Positions 1 to 7,252 of a DNA stretch of 7,934 nt are shown here, piece by piece. Position 1 is the stretch's first letter, and every line of letters starts with the position of its first letter. The translations under genes and the position numbers were made by a program. The notes beneath the pieces are model-generated. The model did not search any database and was not told the DNA's origin. It saw only the letters and a program-made list of their open reading frames with translations. The stretch is from Clostridiaceae bacterium (GTDB lineage: Bacteria; Bacillota; Clostridia; Saccharofermentanales; DTU023), in assembly GCA_012511185.1 (NCBI GenBank), contig JAAZGN010000204.1:1-7934 (forward strand), in the 5' to 3' direction.

Positions 1-49
1 AAGTTACGGAACCGGGGGATCGAGCGAAAGGTCCTTCGCCCGGGCTTCC

Positions 50-607
50 CTACCGATTCCGGTAATCCTCTGCCAAAATCGCGTAATAACAGGCGTCCGC
101 AAACTTGTCCGGTTTGTAGATGGCTTGGCGGTGAATCCCTTCGTACTGCATACCGCATTTTTTCATGACATCACCCGAGTGGATGTTGGCCGGCTCATGG
201 CAGGACTCAATCCGGTTGGCGCCGACTTCATCAAAGAAGAAACGGATTAAGGCGGCCAGGGCTGCCGATACATAGCCCTGATGCCACCAGGGCTTGCCAA
301 TGCAATAGCCGATGTGAACCATACGGATGTTCTCACGGCCCTCAACCGAGCTGATGCTGCCGATCAGCGTCTTGCCTTCTTTGATTTCAATCGCCCAGCT
401 GTAGTAGTTTTTATAATCGTAGCTGTTCACCCAGGTTTTGAGAATCTCCCTGGTTACTCCAAGATCCGCGTGCGGCTCCCAGGACAGGTATTTTGTCACT
501 TCAGGGTCATTGGCCCAGTTATCGAACATGGCCGGGGCGTCATCAAGTGTAAAACGGCGAAGAACCAGCCTGTCGGTTTCAAGCCTTACGGTGCCTTTAT
601 GTACCAT
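50..607 (-). CDS. GNAT family N-acetyltransferase (RimJ/RimL-like)
   Basis: This 185-residue protein is a cytoplasmic acetyl-CoA-dependent N-acetyltransferase of the Acetyltransf_3 (RimJ/RimL-like) branch. The N-terminus carries the typical TDRLVLRRFTLDDA opening (about residues 11-24), followed by a DPEVTKYLSW segment (34-43). The acetyl-CoA-binding motif A is WWHQGYVSAAL (107-117), equivalent to the Q/RxxGxG/A loop. The family's closing block is NIHSGDVMKKCGM followed by YEG (141-157), where most relatives have an N-x-x-S-x-x-V-x-x-K-x-G-M/F pattern. Length is normal for the family. The ATG at 607 is supported by a GGGAGAGG Shine-Dalgarno (613-620) five bases upstream. The stop is TAG. The gene stands alone and diverges from ribonuclease J. 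The substrate cannot be read from sequence: relatives acetylate ribosomal protein N-termini, amino acids, peptides or antibiotics, so I give no gene symbol. Confidence is high in the fold and low in any specific role. Confidence 0.93.
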   Translation of the reverse strand: MVHKGTVRLETDRLVLRRFTLDDAPAMFDNWANDPEVTKYLSWEPHADLGVTREILKTWVNSYDYKNYYSWAIEIKEGKTLIGSISSVEGRENIRMVHIGYCIGKPWWHQGYVSAALAALIRFFFDEVGANRIESCHEPANIHSGDVMKKCGMQYEGIHRQAIYKPDKFADACYYAILAEDYRNR

Positions 608-710
608 ATTCGCCTCTCCCTCACCTTTTAATATCTCATGTTATCATTGATTGTTAGCGCATTCGCGGTGATTGACAGCTTTCAGTCACCTTTCATTATA
701 GGAGCAGAAA
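608..710. promoter_or_regulatory. Divergent intergenic region between the GNAT gene and ribonuclease J
   Basis: This 103-base, AT-richer region holds the 5' signals of both flanking genes. On the plus strand a perfect TTGACA lies at 672-677, followed after 16 bases by CATTAT (694-699), a partial -10. This would place transcription start around 705-707, downstream of the AGGAG Shine-Dalgarno at 700-704, so the real rnj promoter may lie elsewhere. On the minus strand the same place reads a perfect TATAAT (700-695), which could be a -10 for the acetyltransferase, but no good -35 is visible upstream of it. A near-repeat TCACCTTT occurs at 621-628 and 686-693. I see no convincing operator, riboswitch or terminator. 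Promoter calls are weak and inferred from consensus alone. Confidence 0.35.
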
Positions 711-2426
711 ATGAGTCGAAAGAAAAAAGAAGAAACAGAAATTACAAACAAGAAAGATAATGGGAAAAAACTGCGTGTCATTCCGCTCGGCGGCATGCGC
801 GAAATAGGGAAAAACATGACCGTCTTTGAATACGGCGATGACCTGATCGTCATCGACTGCGGCATGGCTTTTCCCGATACCAGGATGCCGGGCATTGATG
901 TCATCATCCCCGACTTTCACTACCTTCGGGAAAACCGCGACAAAATACGCGGGATCCTGATCACGCATGGCCACGAAGACCATATCGGGGCCCTGCCCTG
1001 GCTTTTAAAGGAATTCGATGTCCCTGTCTACGCGACACCCATGTCCATGAAACTGATTGAGATCAAGCTCGACAATACGCGTCCCAAAGTGGAAAGCAAA
1101 AAACTTCAGGTCGTACGGGCCGGCGATTCACTTTCAATCGGGGCCTTCGGGATTGAATTCATCCATGTCAACCATTCGATCGCGGACGCGGTCTCCATCG
1201 CCCTGACGACGCCCGTGGGAACGGTCTTCTTTACGGGGGACTTCAAGATCGACTACACACCGACAACGGTGGATCCCATCGATCTGGGAAAGATCGCGGA
1301 AATCGGCAACCGCGGGGTACTGGCCCTCATCTCCGAGAGCACCAACGCTGAGCGGCCTGGACACTCCCTGTCGGAAAGGGAGGTCGGCAAGGCCTTCAAG
1401 GATATCTTTGCTGATGCTGCCGGCCGAATCATTGTGGCCACCTTCTCCTCCAATGTCTTCCGTCTCCAGCAGGTTATCTCGACTGCCGAGTCATATGGCC
1501 GCAAGGTTCTGATCCTGGGGCGGAGCATGCTCAATGTCTTTGAAGCGGCAAACAGCCTGGGATACCTCAGCTACCAGCCTTCCACCATCATGGATATCCA
1601 AAGCATCGACCGCTTCCCTGCGGAAGAAATCGTCATCCTGGCAACCGGAAGCCAGGGTGAGCCTATGTCAGCCCTCTCGCGGCTGGCCTATTCGGAACAT
1701 CGCAGCACGGAAATCATGGAAGGAGACACGGTGATCCTGTCGTCCAGCATGATCCCCGGCAGTGAGGAGGCCATCTACCGGGTCGTCAACGAACTCTTCA
1801 TGAAGGGGGCCCAGGTAATCTACGAATCGCTTTCGGAGGTCCACGCCTCAGGCCACGCCCGACAGGATGAATTGAAGCAGATCCTGACCCTGACAAAGCC
1901 CCGTTATTTCATCCCCTCACACGGTGAATTCCGTATGCTCTACCGGCACGCGGAACTGGCCAGCCAGATGGGGATTCCCAATGAACGTATTGTACTCACG
2001 AAAAACGGTGAGATCCTCGAATTTTCGGAGGACGGCAACCTGAATTTTTCCGGTTATACCGAGGGCGCCGGCATCCTGATCGACGGGTCTGGCATGGGCG
2101 ACGTCGACGAATACGTACTGAACGACCGTCTCCGTCTGGCAGATGAAGGGGTCGTTTCGGTCACCGTCGTCATCGATGCCCAGGCCAACCGTCTCTACGG
2201 CGACCCTGTCGTCCAGGCCAAAGGCTTCATCTACGAAAGCGAAATGAAGCACGTCATTGAACTTTGCCAGGAGCGGGTCAAGGAGATCGCCGATGAATTA
2301 TGGAAGAAGAAAAAGCCGCTGGGTGGCCATATGACATCGGATGACATGAGAGACAAGATCCAGAAGACCCTCTATGAACTGACAAGGAGAAGGCCGGTCG
2401 TCATGGTGGCTGTCATCGCCATCTGA
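711..2426 (+). CDS. rnj: Ribonuclease J (metallo-beta-lactamase/beta-CASP RNase)
   Basis: This 571-residue cytoplasmic RNase J acts in mRNA decay and RNA maturation; the family has 5'-3' exonuclease and endonuclease activities and uses two zinc ions. After a lysine-rich, poorly conserved tail (about residues 2-20) comes the family opening LRVIPLGGMREIGKNM (21-36). The metal-binding signature is HGHEDH (86-91), with further ligands in VNHS (H155) and TGDF (D177). The beta-CASP part shows the SEST motif (208-211), HASGHA (378-383) and PSHGE (403-407), the last giving the distal metal-binding histidine. The C-terminus ends in the typical RRRP segment and a short hydrophobic tail. Length fits the family's roughly 550-570 residues, slightly long because of the N-terminal tail. 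The ATG at 711 has AGGAG (700-704) six bases upstream. The gene converges on rel, with a single base between the two stop codons. Whether it is J1 or J2 type cannot be decided here. All visible catalytic residues are intact. Confidence 0.97.
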   Translation: MSRKKKEETEITNKKDNGKKLRVIPLGGMREIGKNMTVFEYGDDLIVIDCGMAFPDTRMPGIDVIIPDFHYLRENRDKIRGILITHGHEDHIGALPWLLKEFDVPVYATPMSMKLIEIKLDNTRPKVESKKLQVVRAGDSLSIGAFGIEFIHVNHSIADAVSIALTTPVGTVFFTGDFKIDYTPTTVDPIDLGKIAEIGNRGVLALISESTNAERPGHSLSEREVGKAFKDIFADAAGRIIVATFSSNVFRLQQVISTAESYGRKVLILGRSMLNVFEAANSLGYLSYQPSTIMDIQSIDRFPAEEIVILATGSQGEPMSALSRLAYSEHRSTEIMEGDTVILSSSMIPGSEEAIYRVVNELFMKGAQVIYESLSEVHASGHARQDELKQILTLTKPRYFIPSHGEFRMLYRHAELASQMGIPNERIVLTKNGEILEFSEDGNLNFSGYTEGAGILIDGSGMGDVDEYVLNDRLRLADEGVVSVTVVIDAQANRLYGDPVVQAKGFIYESEMKHVIELCQERVKEIADELWKKKKPLGGHMTSDDMRDKIQKTLYELTRRRPVVMVAVIAI

Positions 2427-2427
2427 A

Positions 2428-4776
2428 TCAGTTGTGGCCACGTGAAACGCTGACAACGCTGTCGATGGCCTTGATCCGGCCGACCAGCTTGTCATACTGT
2501 TCCTGGTTTTCGATTTCAACGGTTAGAAGCAGATTGGCGCTGATATCGCGGGCCGATGAGATGCGGGCAGCCTGAACCGGGATTTGTTCATCGGCGATTG
2601 CTGCTGATATTTCTGCCAAAAGGTTGGTCCGGTCACGCGCGATAATCCGGATATCAACCGGGTACTTGCGGTGCGATTCAGGCGCCTGTGTCGTCCACTC
2701 GACATCGATCAGGCGCGAAGCGCGCTCGGCATCCTCCGGCGACCGGTCGAAGGAGTTGAGGATATTGCGTATATTGGGGCAGTCGATCCGGTGGATGGCC
2801 ACCCCCATCCCGCGTGTCACGTAGCCAATTATCTGGTCACCCGGCACGGGGTTGCAACATCGCGACATTTTCAGCAGGGCGTTGTCAAGCCCCCTTACCT
2901 TGACCGGAATCTCTGGTAGCTTCCGCTGTCTTTTTTTAGCTATTTTCGGCGCAGTCTTGTCGAGGATCAGCGCTTCGCTCACCAGCAGATTGGACGGATT
3001 AAGGATGACCTGGCCCGACTTGGAGACGCGGTAACCAAGCTTGACTCTTTCCTCCTCCGGCAACGACATGACATAAGCGTCCCGAAGTTTGGGAACGACA
3101 CGTCCCGCGGGCAGGCCGCCATAGCCGACTCCGGCCAGCAAGTCGTCAAGCGAATGAATGGAGTAGCGCTTCAGTATGGGCGTATAAAACTCTTTTTTAA
3201 GGAAATCCGATGCACGAAAGCCAAGTTTTTGGATTTCGCGGTCCAACAGTTCACGCCCCCGGACAATATTCTCATCACGGCGTTCGCGCTTGAACCAGGA
3301 CGAGATCTTGTTGCGGGCTGTACCGCTCTTGACGATATTGAGCCAGTCGCGGGAAGGACCGCGTACCTTGTCGGAGGTAAGGATCTCGACGATGTCCCCG
3401 TTCTTCAGTTCGTAAGTCAGTGAAACCATGCGCCCGTTGACCTTGGCCCCGTACATGGAATTGCCGATGTCGCTGTGGATGTGATAGGCGAAATCAACCG
3501 GAACAGCGCCCGTCGGAAGTGAAATCACCTTGCCCATGGGGGTGAATACAAAGACTTCCTCAGGGATCAAGCCTTCCTTCAGGGCATCCAAGTAGTCGTG
3601 GGCGTCACTCATGTCGCTTTGCCATTCGAGAAGCTGGCGGAGCCAGGAAAGGCGTATCTCAAAGATATCCTGCCTTTTCTCCGTCGAGCCCTCTTTATAG
3701 CGCCAGTGCGCTGCGATGCCGTATTCCGCTGTCCGGTGCATCTCCTCGGTCCGGATCTGAACTTCAAAGGGAATCCCCAGATGGCCGATGACAGTGGTGT
3801 GAAGAGACTGATAGCCGTTGGTTTTGGGCATGGCGATGTAGTCGCGGAATCTCCCGGGAATCGGCTTGTAAAGCTCGTGCACAAGCCCTAGAACAGCGTA
3901 GCATTCGCTGACAGTGGGGACGATGATCCTGGTCGCAAATAAATCGTAGATTTCATCAAGCTGTTTGACTTGGGACTTCATCTTGCGGTAGATGCTGTAG
4001 AAGTGCTTGGGACGACCTTCAATTTCGGCCGCGATCCCCATGGCAGCGATCTTTATGGTCAGTTCCTCCGTGATTTCATTCAGGTATTCTTCACGGTCTG
4101 AACGGCGCTGTGACAACATACCGACAAGCTCGTAGTAGGCATCGGGATCCAGGTAACGCAAACTCAGATCCTCAAGCTCCCACTTGATCCGGTGAATGCC
4201 AAGACGGGCAGCCAGCGGCGCATAGATGTCCAAAGTTTCGCGCGCGGTTGCCACCTGCTTGTCCGGCTCCTTGTATTTCATGGTGCGCATATTGTGAAGC
4301 CGGTCTGCCAGCTTGATCAGGACGACACGGATGTCCTTGGCCATGGCCAGAAACATCTTGCGGAAATTCTGCGCCTGCATCTCTTCTTTCGACGAGTAAG
4401 AGATCCGCGATAACTTGGTGACACCATCGACAAGTTCGGCAACGTCCTCTCCCAGAGCTTCCTCAATCTCATCAAGGGTCACGTCGGTGTCTTCAACTGT
4501 ATCGTGGACCAGCGATGCTGCCAGCGTGTGGTCATCAACCAGGCCAAGGTCAAAGAGAATTTTCATGGCAGCGACGGGATGGATGATGTAAGGTTCGCCG
4601 GTCGCGCGAAACTGACCTCTGTGGGCCTCCTTGGACAGCTTGTAAGCTGCTTCGAGGAGCGAGGCATCGTCCTGGTGCGCCGCTCTTTTCCAACCCTCAA
4701 TGAACCGGTCCATCTCGGCATCTGTTTTTGCCAGTATTTCGACTTGTTCTGCTGTGTAAACAACCGGGTCGATCAT
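2428..4776 (-). CDS. rel: Bifunctional (p)ppGpp synthetase/hydrolase, RelA/SpoT family
   Basis: This 782-residue long RSH enzyme makes (p)ppGpp from ATP and GTP/GDP and also hydrolyses it, governing the stringent response at the ribosome. Domains in order: HD hydrolase with HRGQ (52-55), HP (66-67), HDTVEDT (91-97) and KLADRLHNMRT (155-165), all intact; synthetase with PGRFRDYIAMPK (307-318), YQSLHT (322-327) and EVQIRT (338-343, catalytic Glu); TGS from about 408 to 467; a basic, extended linker near 570-625; a zinc-finger region with SRCCNPVPGD (638-647) and HRIDCPN (662-668); and a C-terminal ACT/RRM domain from about 705 to 780. The RxxD form of the synthetase motif marks the bifunctional class rather than synthetase-only RelA (ExDD), though the usual RxKD lysine is arginine here. 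The ATG at 4776 is preferred: GGGGGTGG sits seven bases upstream and the ATG overlaps the recJ stop. An in-frame GTG at 4812 lacks a ribosome binding site. It is probably co-transcribed with recJ. Confidence 0.97.
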   Translation of the reverse strand: MIDPVVYTAEQVEILAKTDAEMDRFIEGWKRAAHQDDASLLEAAYKLSKEAHRGQFRATGEPYIIHPVAAMKILFDLGLVDDHTLAASLVHDTVEDTDVTLDEIEEALGEDVAELVDGVTKLSRISYSSKEEMQAQNFRKMFLAMAKDIRVVLIKLADRLHNMRTMKYKEPDKQVATARETLDIYAPLAARLGIHRIKWELEDLSLRYLDPDAYYELVGMLSQRRSDREEYLNEITEELTIKIAAMGIAAEIEGRPKHFYSIYRKMKSQVKQLDEIYDLFATRIIVPTVSECYAVLGLVHELYKPIPGRFRDYIAMPKTNGYQSLHTTVIGHLGIPFEVQIRTEEMHRTAEYGIAAHWRYKEGSTEKRQDIFEIRLSWLRQLLEWQSDMSDAHDYLDALKEGLIPEEVFVFTPMGKVISLPTGAVPVDFAYHIHSDIGNSMYGAKVNGRMVSLTYELKNGDIVEILTSDKVRGPSRDWLNIVKSGTARNKISSWFKRERRDENIVRGRELLDREIQKLGFRASDFLKKEFYTPILKRYSIHSLDDLLAGVGYGGLPAGRVVPKLRDAYVMSLPEEERVKLGYRVSKSGQVILNPSNLLVSEALILDKTAPKIAKKRQRKLPEIPVKVRGLDNALLKMSRCCNPVPGDQIIGYVTRGMGVAIHRIDCPNIRNILNSFDRSPEDAERASRLIDVEWTTQAPESHRKYPVDIRIIARDRTNLLAEISAAIADEQIPVQAARISSARDISANLLLTVEIENQEQYDKLVGRIKAIDSVVSVSRGHN

Positions 4777-6959
4777 TCGATGACCACCCCCAACACTTTC
4801 AGTTCCTCCCACAGGGGAGAATCTTTCAGTGCGGGTCTTTTCCCTTCCTGTTCAAGTTTGGTGCAGCTAAAGCTCCCGTCCCCGTTATTGCTCAGACGAA
4901 CAAGGTCGACTTGGTCGAAGATGGCGAGCGCCAGTAGAACTTCAAGAGCCTTAACCTCCTCATTATAACGATGAGACAAGAGCCATGCCAGACGAACAGG
5001 CAGAAAGGTCAAGGGCTTGTTTTTCGGATCACAAAGTGACTCAACCATTTGCCAGAGCGACCGGAACAAAGAGGCGGGCAGCGACAGACCTCCCCTTCCC
5101 GTCACCCTTTTATCCGTCTCATCCTCTTTCAGCCATCTGCTGCAACCCTTGACTGCCTGGTCATTCAACACGTCGTGGCGGGCCGGCCGGAGCTCGATCA
5201 ACCTCATTTGTACTGTTTCCTGGTCACGCCAGCGGTTGATCTCGGGAACAGCCAGAATTTCGACTGTATCCCCGGGAGCATAGAAGGCTTCCTCGCTGCT
5301 ACGATTGAAGTAAAGTGCGTCAAACAAGCGCATGGACGGATCGGGTGTTCGAAAAGCGAACTTGAGGTGCCGTCCGTCACCGACCCGCGTCATGCCTTCG
5401 ATGGTCAGATCCTCCATCCAGACAAGGGGGCGCTCGAAGCCGTTCCCCGTCGGCTCGAAGGCATCAAACTGCCTGATGAGATCCGCCTGGAGCTCAACGC
5501 CTGTCAGCGCGATATCGGCAAGGTGTGCTTGTTGGCGCTCTTTTCCGGGAATTGCTTCGACAGCTTGTGTAATCTTCCTGCAGAAAGCATCCAGATTTTC
5601 TGCCTTGAGCGTCAGACCCGCAGCGCGGGCGTGACCGCCGTACTTCTCCATCAGGGGGGCAGCAGTGTGGAGGATCCTGATCAAATCAATATTGCCGTAA
5701 CTGCGCGCCGAGCCTGTCAGCAGGCCGTCTTCCTCGTTCAAGGTGATGGCGGGAACACGTAATTTTTCAACCAGACGGGAGCTGACGATACCCATGACAC
5801 CGGCGTGCCAGCCTTTACCTACAGCGATCGCCACAGCGACCGCTCCATGGCCACAGAGATCGGCCACGGCATCCAATGCCTGTGAAAATATTTCCTGTTC
5901 CACCAGCCGGCGCTGTTGATTCAGTTGATCGAGTTCCCCCGCCAGATAATCGGCCCTGGCAGGATCCTCTTCCAGCAGGAGATCAAGCGCCAGCCTGACA
6001 TCACCCATCCTGCCGGCTGCGTTTAGCCGGGGTGCCAGTGAAAAGGCAATATCGCGGGCTGTCAAGCACTTGTCGGCTCGCCCCATCCTGTCAATCGACC
6101 GCAAGCCTTGAGGCGCAGATTTTTCAAAAGCGGCAAGCCCTTCCCTGACGATGATCCGGTTGGCACCAACAAGTGGCATGACATCGGCGACCGTACCAAC
6201 CGCAGCCAGGACAAGCAAGCGAGGCCTGCAATCCACTATCCTGCCCCGTCGTTGGTCAAGTGCAAGGGTCAGCATCAGTGCCACGCCCGCACCAGAAAGC
6301 TGGGTGAATGGATAAGTTTCCCCCGCAAGCATGGGGTTGATCAGAGGCGCCCCCGCCTCCTCAAAGGCGTTTGTTGCCAGATGGTGATCGGTCACGATGA
6401 CATCCATTCCCCGATCCATCAAATCCCTGACCAGTTCAGGTGATGAGGTACCTGTGTCGACCGTGATCACGAGGTCGGGCCGGTGGAGTTCGATCTCGTC
6501 AACAAGCGCAGGCGAGAGACCGTAGCCGTCATCAAAACGGTCGGGAATCAGGATATGGGGTTCATGTCCCAGCTCCGTTAAATAACAGGAGAGCAGGGCA
6601 GCTGCTGTCAGCCCGTCTGCGTCGTAGTCGCCAAAGATGAGAATACGGGGATGCCCTTTGTCCAAGTGGCTTTCAAGCAAATGACAGGCCTCCTGCATGG
6701 AGCGAAAAAGAAAGGGATCCGGAAGATGGTCAAAGGAAGCGTCGAAAAACTGCCTGTGCTTTTCTTTTGTGTCAATTCCCCGCGCCTCCAGGATCCGCAT
6801 CAGGATCGGCCTGCCGCTCTCACGCGAAGCGGAGTCCTCCGCCAGCTCCCAAGGAACCGGCATCAGCCAGTTCAACAACTCTTGTTTAGTGATTTCTTGC
6901 CGCACGGAGCCTTTCCTCACCTTATCTTCCATAGAAAAGAGGTCCGCTGTCGGACACAA
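4773..6959 (-). CDS. recJ: Single-stranded-DNA-specific exonuclease RecJ
   Basis: This roughly 728-residue DHH-family nuclease degrades single-stranded DNA 5' to 3' in recombinational repair and mismatch or base-excision repair, using Mn/Mg ions. The DHH domain carries ILIFGDYDADG (106-116), VITVDTG (164-170), VIVTDHH (187-193), LSGAGVA (221-227), GTVADVMPLV (255-264) and RLNAAGR (311-317). The DHHA1 part shows GKGWHAGVMGIVSSRL (381-396) and GGHARAAG (441-448). An OB-fold-like region follows to about 590. A C-terminal extension of about 130 residues, ending near SPLWEELK, resembles the RecJ_C region of Bacillota; E. coli RecJ, at 577 residues, lacks it. The start is uncertain: TTG at 6959 follows GAGAGG by four bases; ATG at 6932 has no good Shine-Dalgarno; GTG at 6905 follows a GAGGAAAGG block. 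All are in frame and change only the poorly conserved N-terminus. The gene lies 29 bases after rpsU and overlaps rel by four bases. Confidence 0.96.
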   Translation of the reverse strand: MCPTADLFSMEDKVRKGSVRQEITKQELLNWLMPVPWELAEDSASRESGRPILMRILEARGIDTKEKHRQFFDASFDHLPDPFLFRSMQEACHLLESHLDKGHPRILIFGDYDADGLTAAALLSCYLTELGHEPHILIPDRFDDGYGLSPALVDEIELHRPDLVITVDTGTSSPELVRDLMDRGMDVIVTDHHLATNAFEEAGAPLINPMLAGETYPFTQLSGAGVALMLTLALDQRRGRIVDCRPRLLVLAAVGTVADVMPLVGANRIIVREGLAAFEKSAPQGLRSIDRMGRADKCLTARDIAFSLAPRLNAAGRMGDVRLALDLLLEEDPARADYLAGELDQLNQQRRLVEQEIFSQALDAVADLCGHGAVAVAIAVGKGWHAGVMGIVSSRLVEKLRVPAITLNEEDGLLTGSARSYGNIDLIRILHTAAPLMEKYGGHARAAGLTLKAENLDAFCRKITQAVEAIPGKERQQAHLADIALTGVELQADLIRQFDAFEPTGNGFERPLVWMEDLTIEGMTRVGDGRHLKFAFRTPDPSMRLFDALYFNRSSEEAFYAPGDTVEILAVPEINRWRDQETVQMRLIELRPARHDVLNDQAVKGCSRWLKEDETDKRVTGRGGLSLPASLFRSLWQMVESLCDPKNKPLTFLPVRLAWLLSHRYNEEVKALEVLLALAIFDQVDLVRLSNNGDGSFSCTKLEQEGKRPALKDSPLWEELKVLGVVIE
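4784..4791 (-). promoter_or_regulatory. Ribosome binding site deciding the rel start
   Basis: GGGGGTGG on the minus strand lies seven bases before the ATG at 4776 and inside the end of recJ. With the ATGA overlap, this fits translational coupling of rel to recJ. It favours the ATG over the upstream in-frame GTG at 4812, which has no Shine-Dalgarno. A second purine block, GGGAGGA, lies about 25 bases before the ATG and is too far away to serve it. Confidence 0.6.
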
Positions 6960-6988
6960 CGAACCTCTCTTTTGTCTTCCTTGAAAAA

Positions 6989-7162
6989 TCAGCGCTTGCG
7001 CTTTCTGGCAGCTTCGGCTTTTTTCTTGCGTTTAACACTGGGTTTTTCATAGTGTTCACGTTTGCGTACTTCAGCCAGCACGCCGGAACGAGCGCAGGAA
7101 CGCTTGAAACGTCTCAGCGCACTGTCCAGGGATTCATTTTCTTTTACACGAATCTCCGTCAA
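6989..7162 (-). CDS. rpsU: Small ribosomal subunit protein bS21
   Basis: This 57-residue, very basic protein is the 30S subunit protein S21, which lies near the 3' end of 16S rRNA and aids translation initiation. The conserved blocks are ENESLDSALRRFKRSC (near the N-terminus), REHYEKPSVKRKKK (centre to C-terminus) and a closing AARKRKR tail, essentially the whole family signature. The start is taken as TTG at 7162, giving the usual family length of about 57-58 residues; GGGGAGGG lies six bases upstream (7169-7176). A longer reading from GTG at 7180 would place this Shine-Dalgarno inside the coding region and add residues foreign to S21. It is the first gene of a minus-strand run with recJ and rel, and a strong promoter lies just upstream. 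In Bacillus subtilis rpsU is instead followed by yqeY. Confidence 0.97.
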   Translation of the reverse strand: MTEIRVKENESLDSALRRFKRSCARSGVLAEVRKREHYEKPSVKRKKKAEAARKRKR

Positions 7163-7168
7163 CCTTAT

Positions 7169-7176
7169 CCCTCCCC
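7169..7176 (-). promoter_or_regulatory. Ribosome binding site deciding the rpsU TTG start
   Basis: GGGGAGGG on the minus strand lies six bases before TTG at 7162. It is a strong Shine-Dalgarno at standard spacing. It supports the non-ATG start, since the alternative GTG at 7180 lies upstream of it. Confidence 0.7.
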
Positions 7177-7222
7177 TCACAGCGGACTCTGAGTAACCCG
7201 ACAGGATTCACAGTTCCCGAGT

Positions 7223-7252
7223 AGTATACAATGAATATCACTTGATCGTCAA
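7223..7252 (-). promoter_or_regulatory. Sigma-A-type promoter for rpsU-recJ-rel
   Basis: Read on the minus strand, TTGACG (7252-7247) is followed after 18 bases by TATACT (7228-7223). Each box matches the housekeeping consensus at five of six positions. Transcription would start near 7216, leaving a leader of about 50 bases before the TTG start of rpsU. I see no strong hairpin in that leader. No other comparable promoter is visible between rpsU, recJ and rel, so this one may serve all three genes. The call rests on consensus matching only. Confidence 0.65.

Noticed and set aside
24..39. Short inverted repeat GCGAA...TTCGC just after the acetyltransferase stop, considered as a terminator
   Set aside because: The stem is only five base pairs and no T-tract follows on the minus strand, so it is not distinguishable from chance.
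281..631. Open frame of 116 codons on the plus strand
   Set aside because: It is antisense to the acetyltransferase, which has clear GNAT motifs and a good ribosome binding site.
2452..2463. GACA/TGTC hairpin just beyond the rnj stop
   Set aside because: It is a four-base-pair stem inside the rel coding region with no T-tract.
2905..2937. CGGAA...TTCCG stem followed by seven T on the plus strand, considered as a terminator for rnj read-through
   Set aside because: The stem is five base pairs with an 11-base loop and five bases separate it from the T run. The T run is explained by lysine codons of rel on the other strand.
4774..4812. GTG at 4812 as the rel start, giving 794 residues
   Set aside because: No Shine-Dalgarno precedes it and the added 12 residues are glycine-rich and unlike the family. 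The ATG at 4776 has a good site and the ATGA overlap.
4504..4968. Open frame of 154 codons on the plus strand spanning the recJ-rel junction
   Set aside because: It is antisense to two well-supported genes and resembles no protein family I recognise.
5049..5762. Open frame of 237 codons on the plus strand
   Set aside because: It lies wholly antisense within recJ, whose conserved motifs are continuous there. The translation shows no recognisable domain and reads as a shadow frame.
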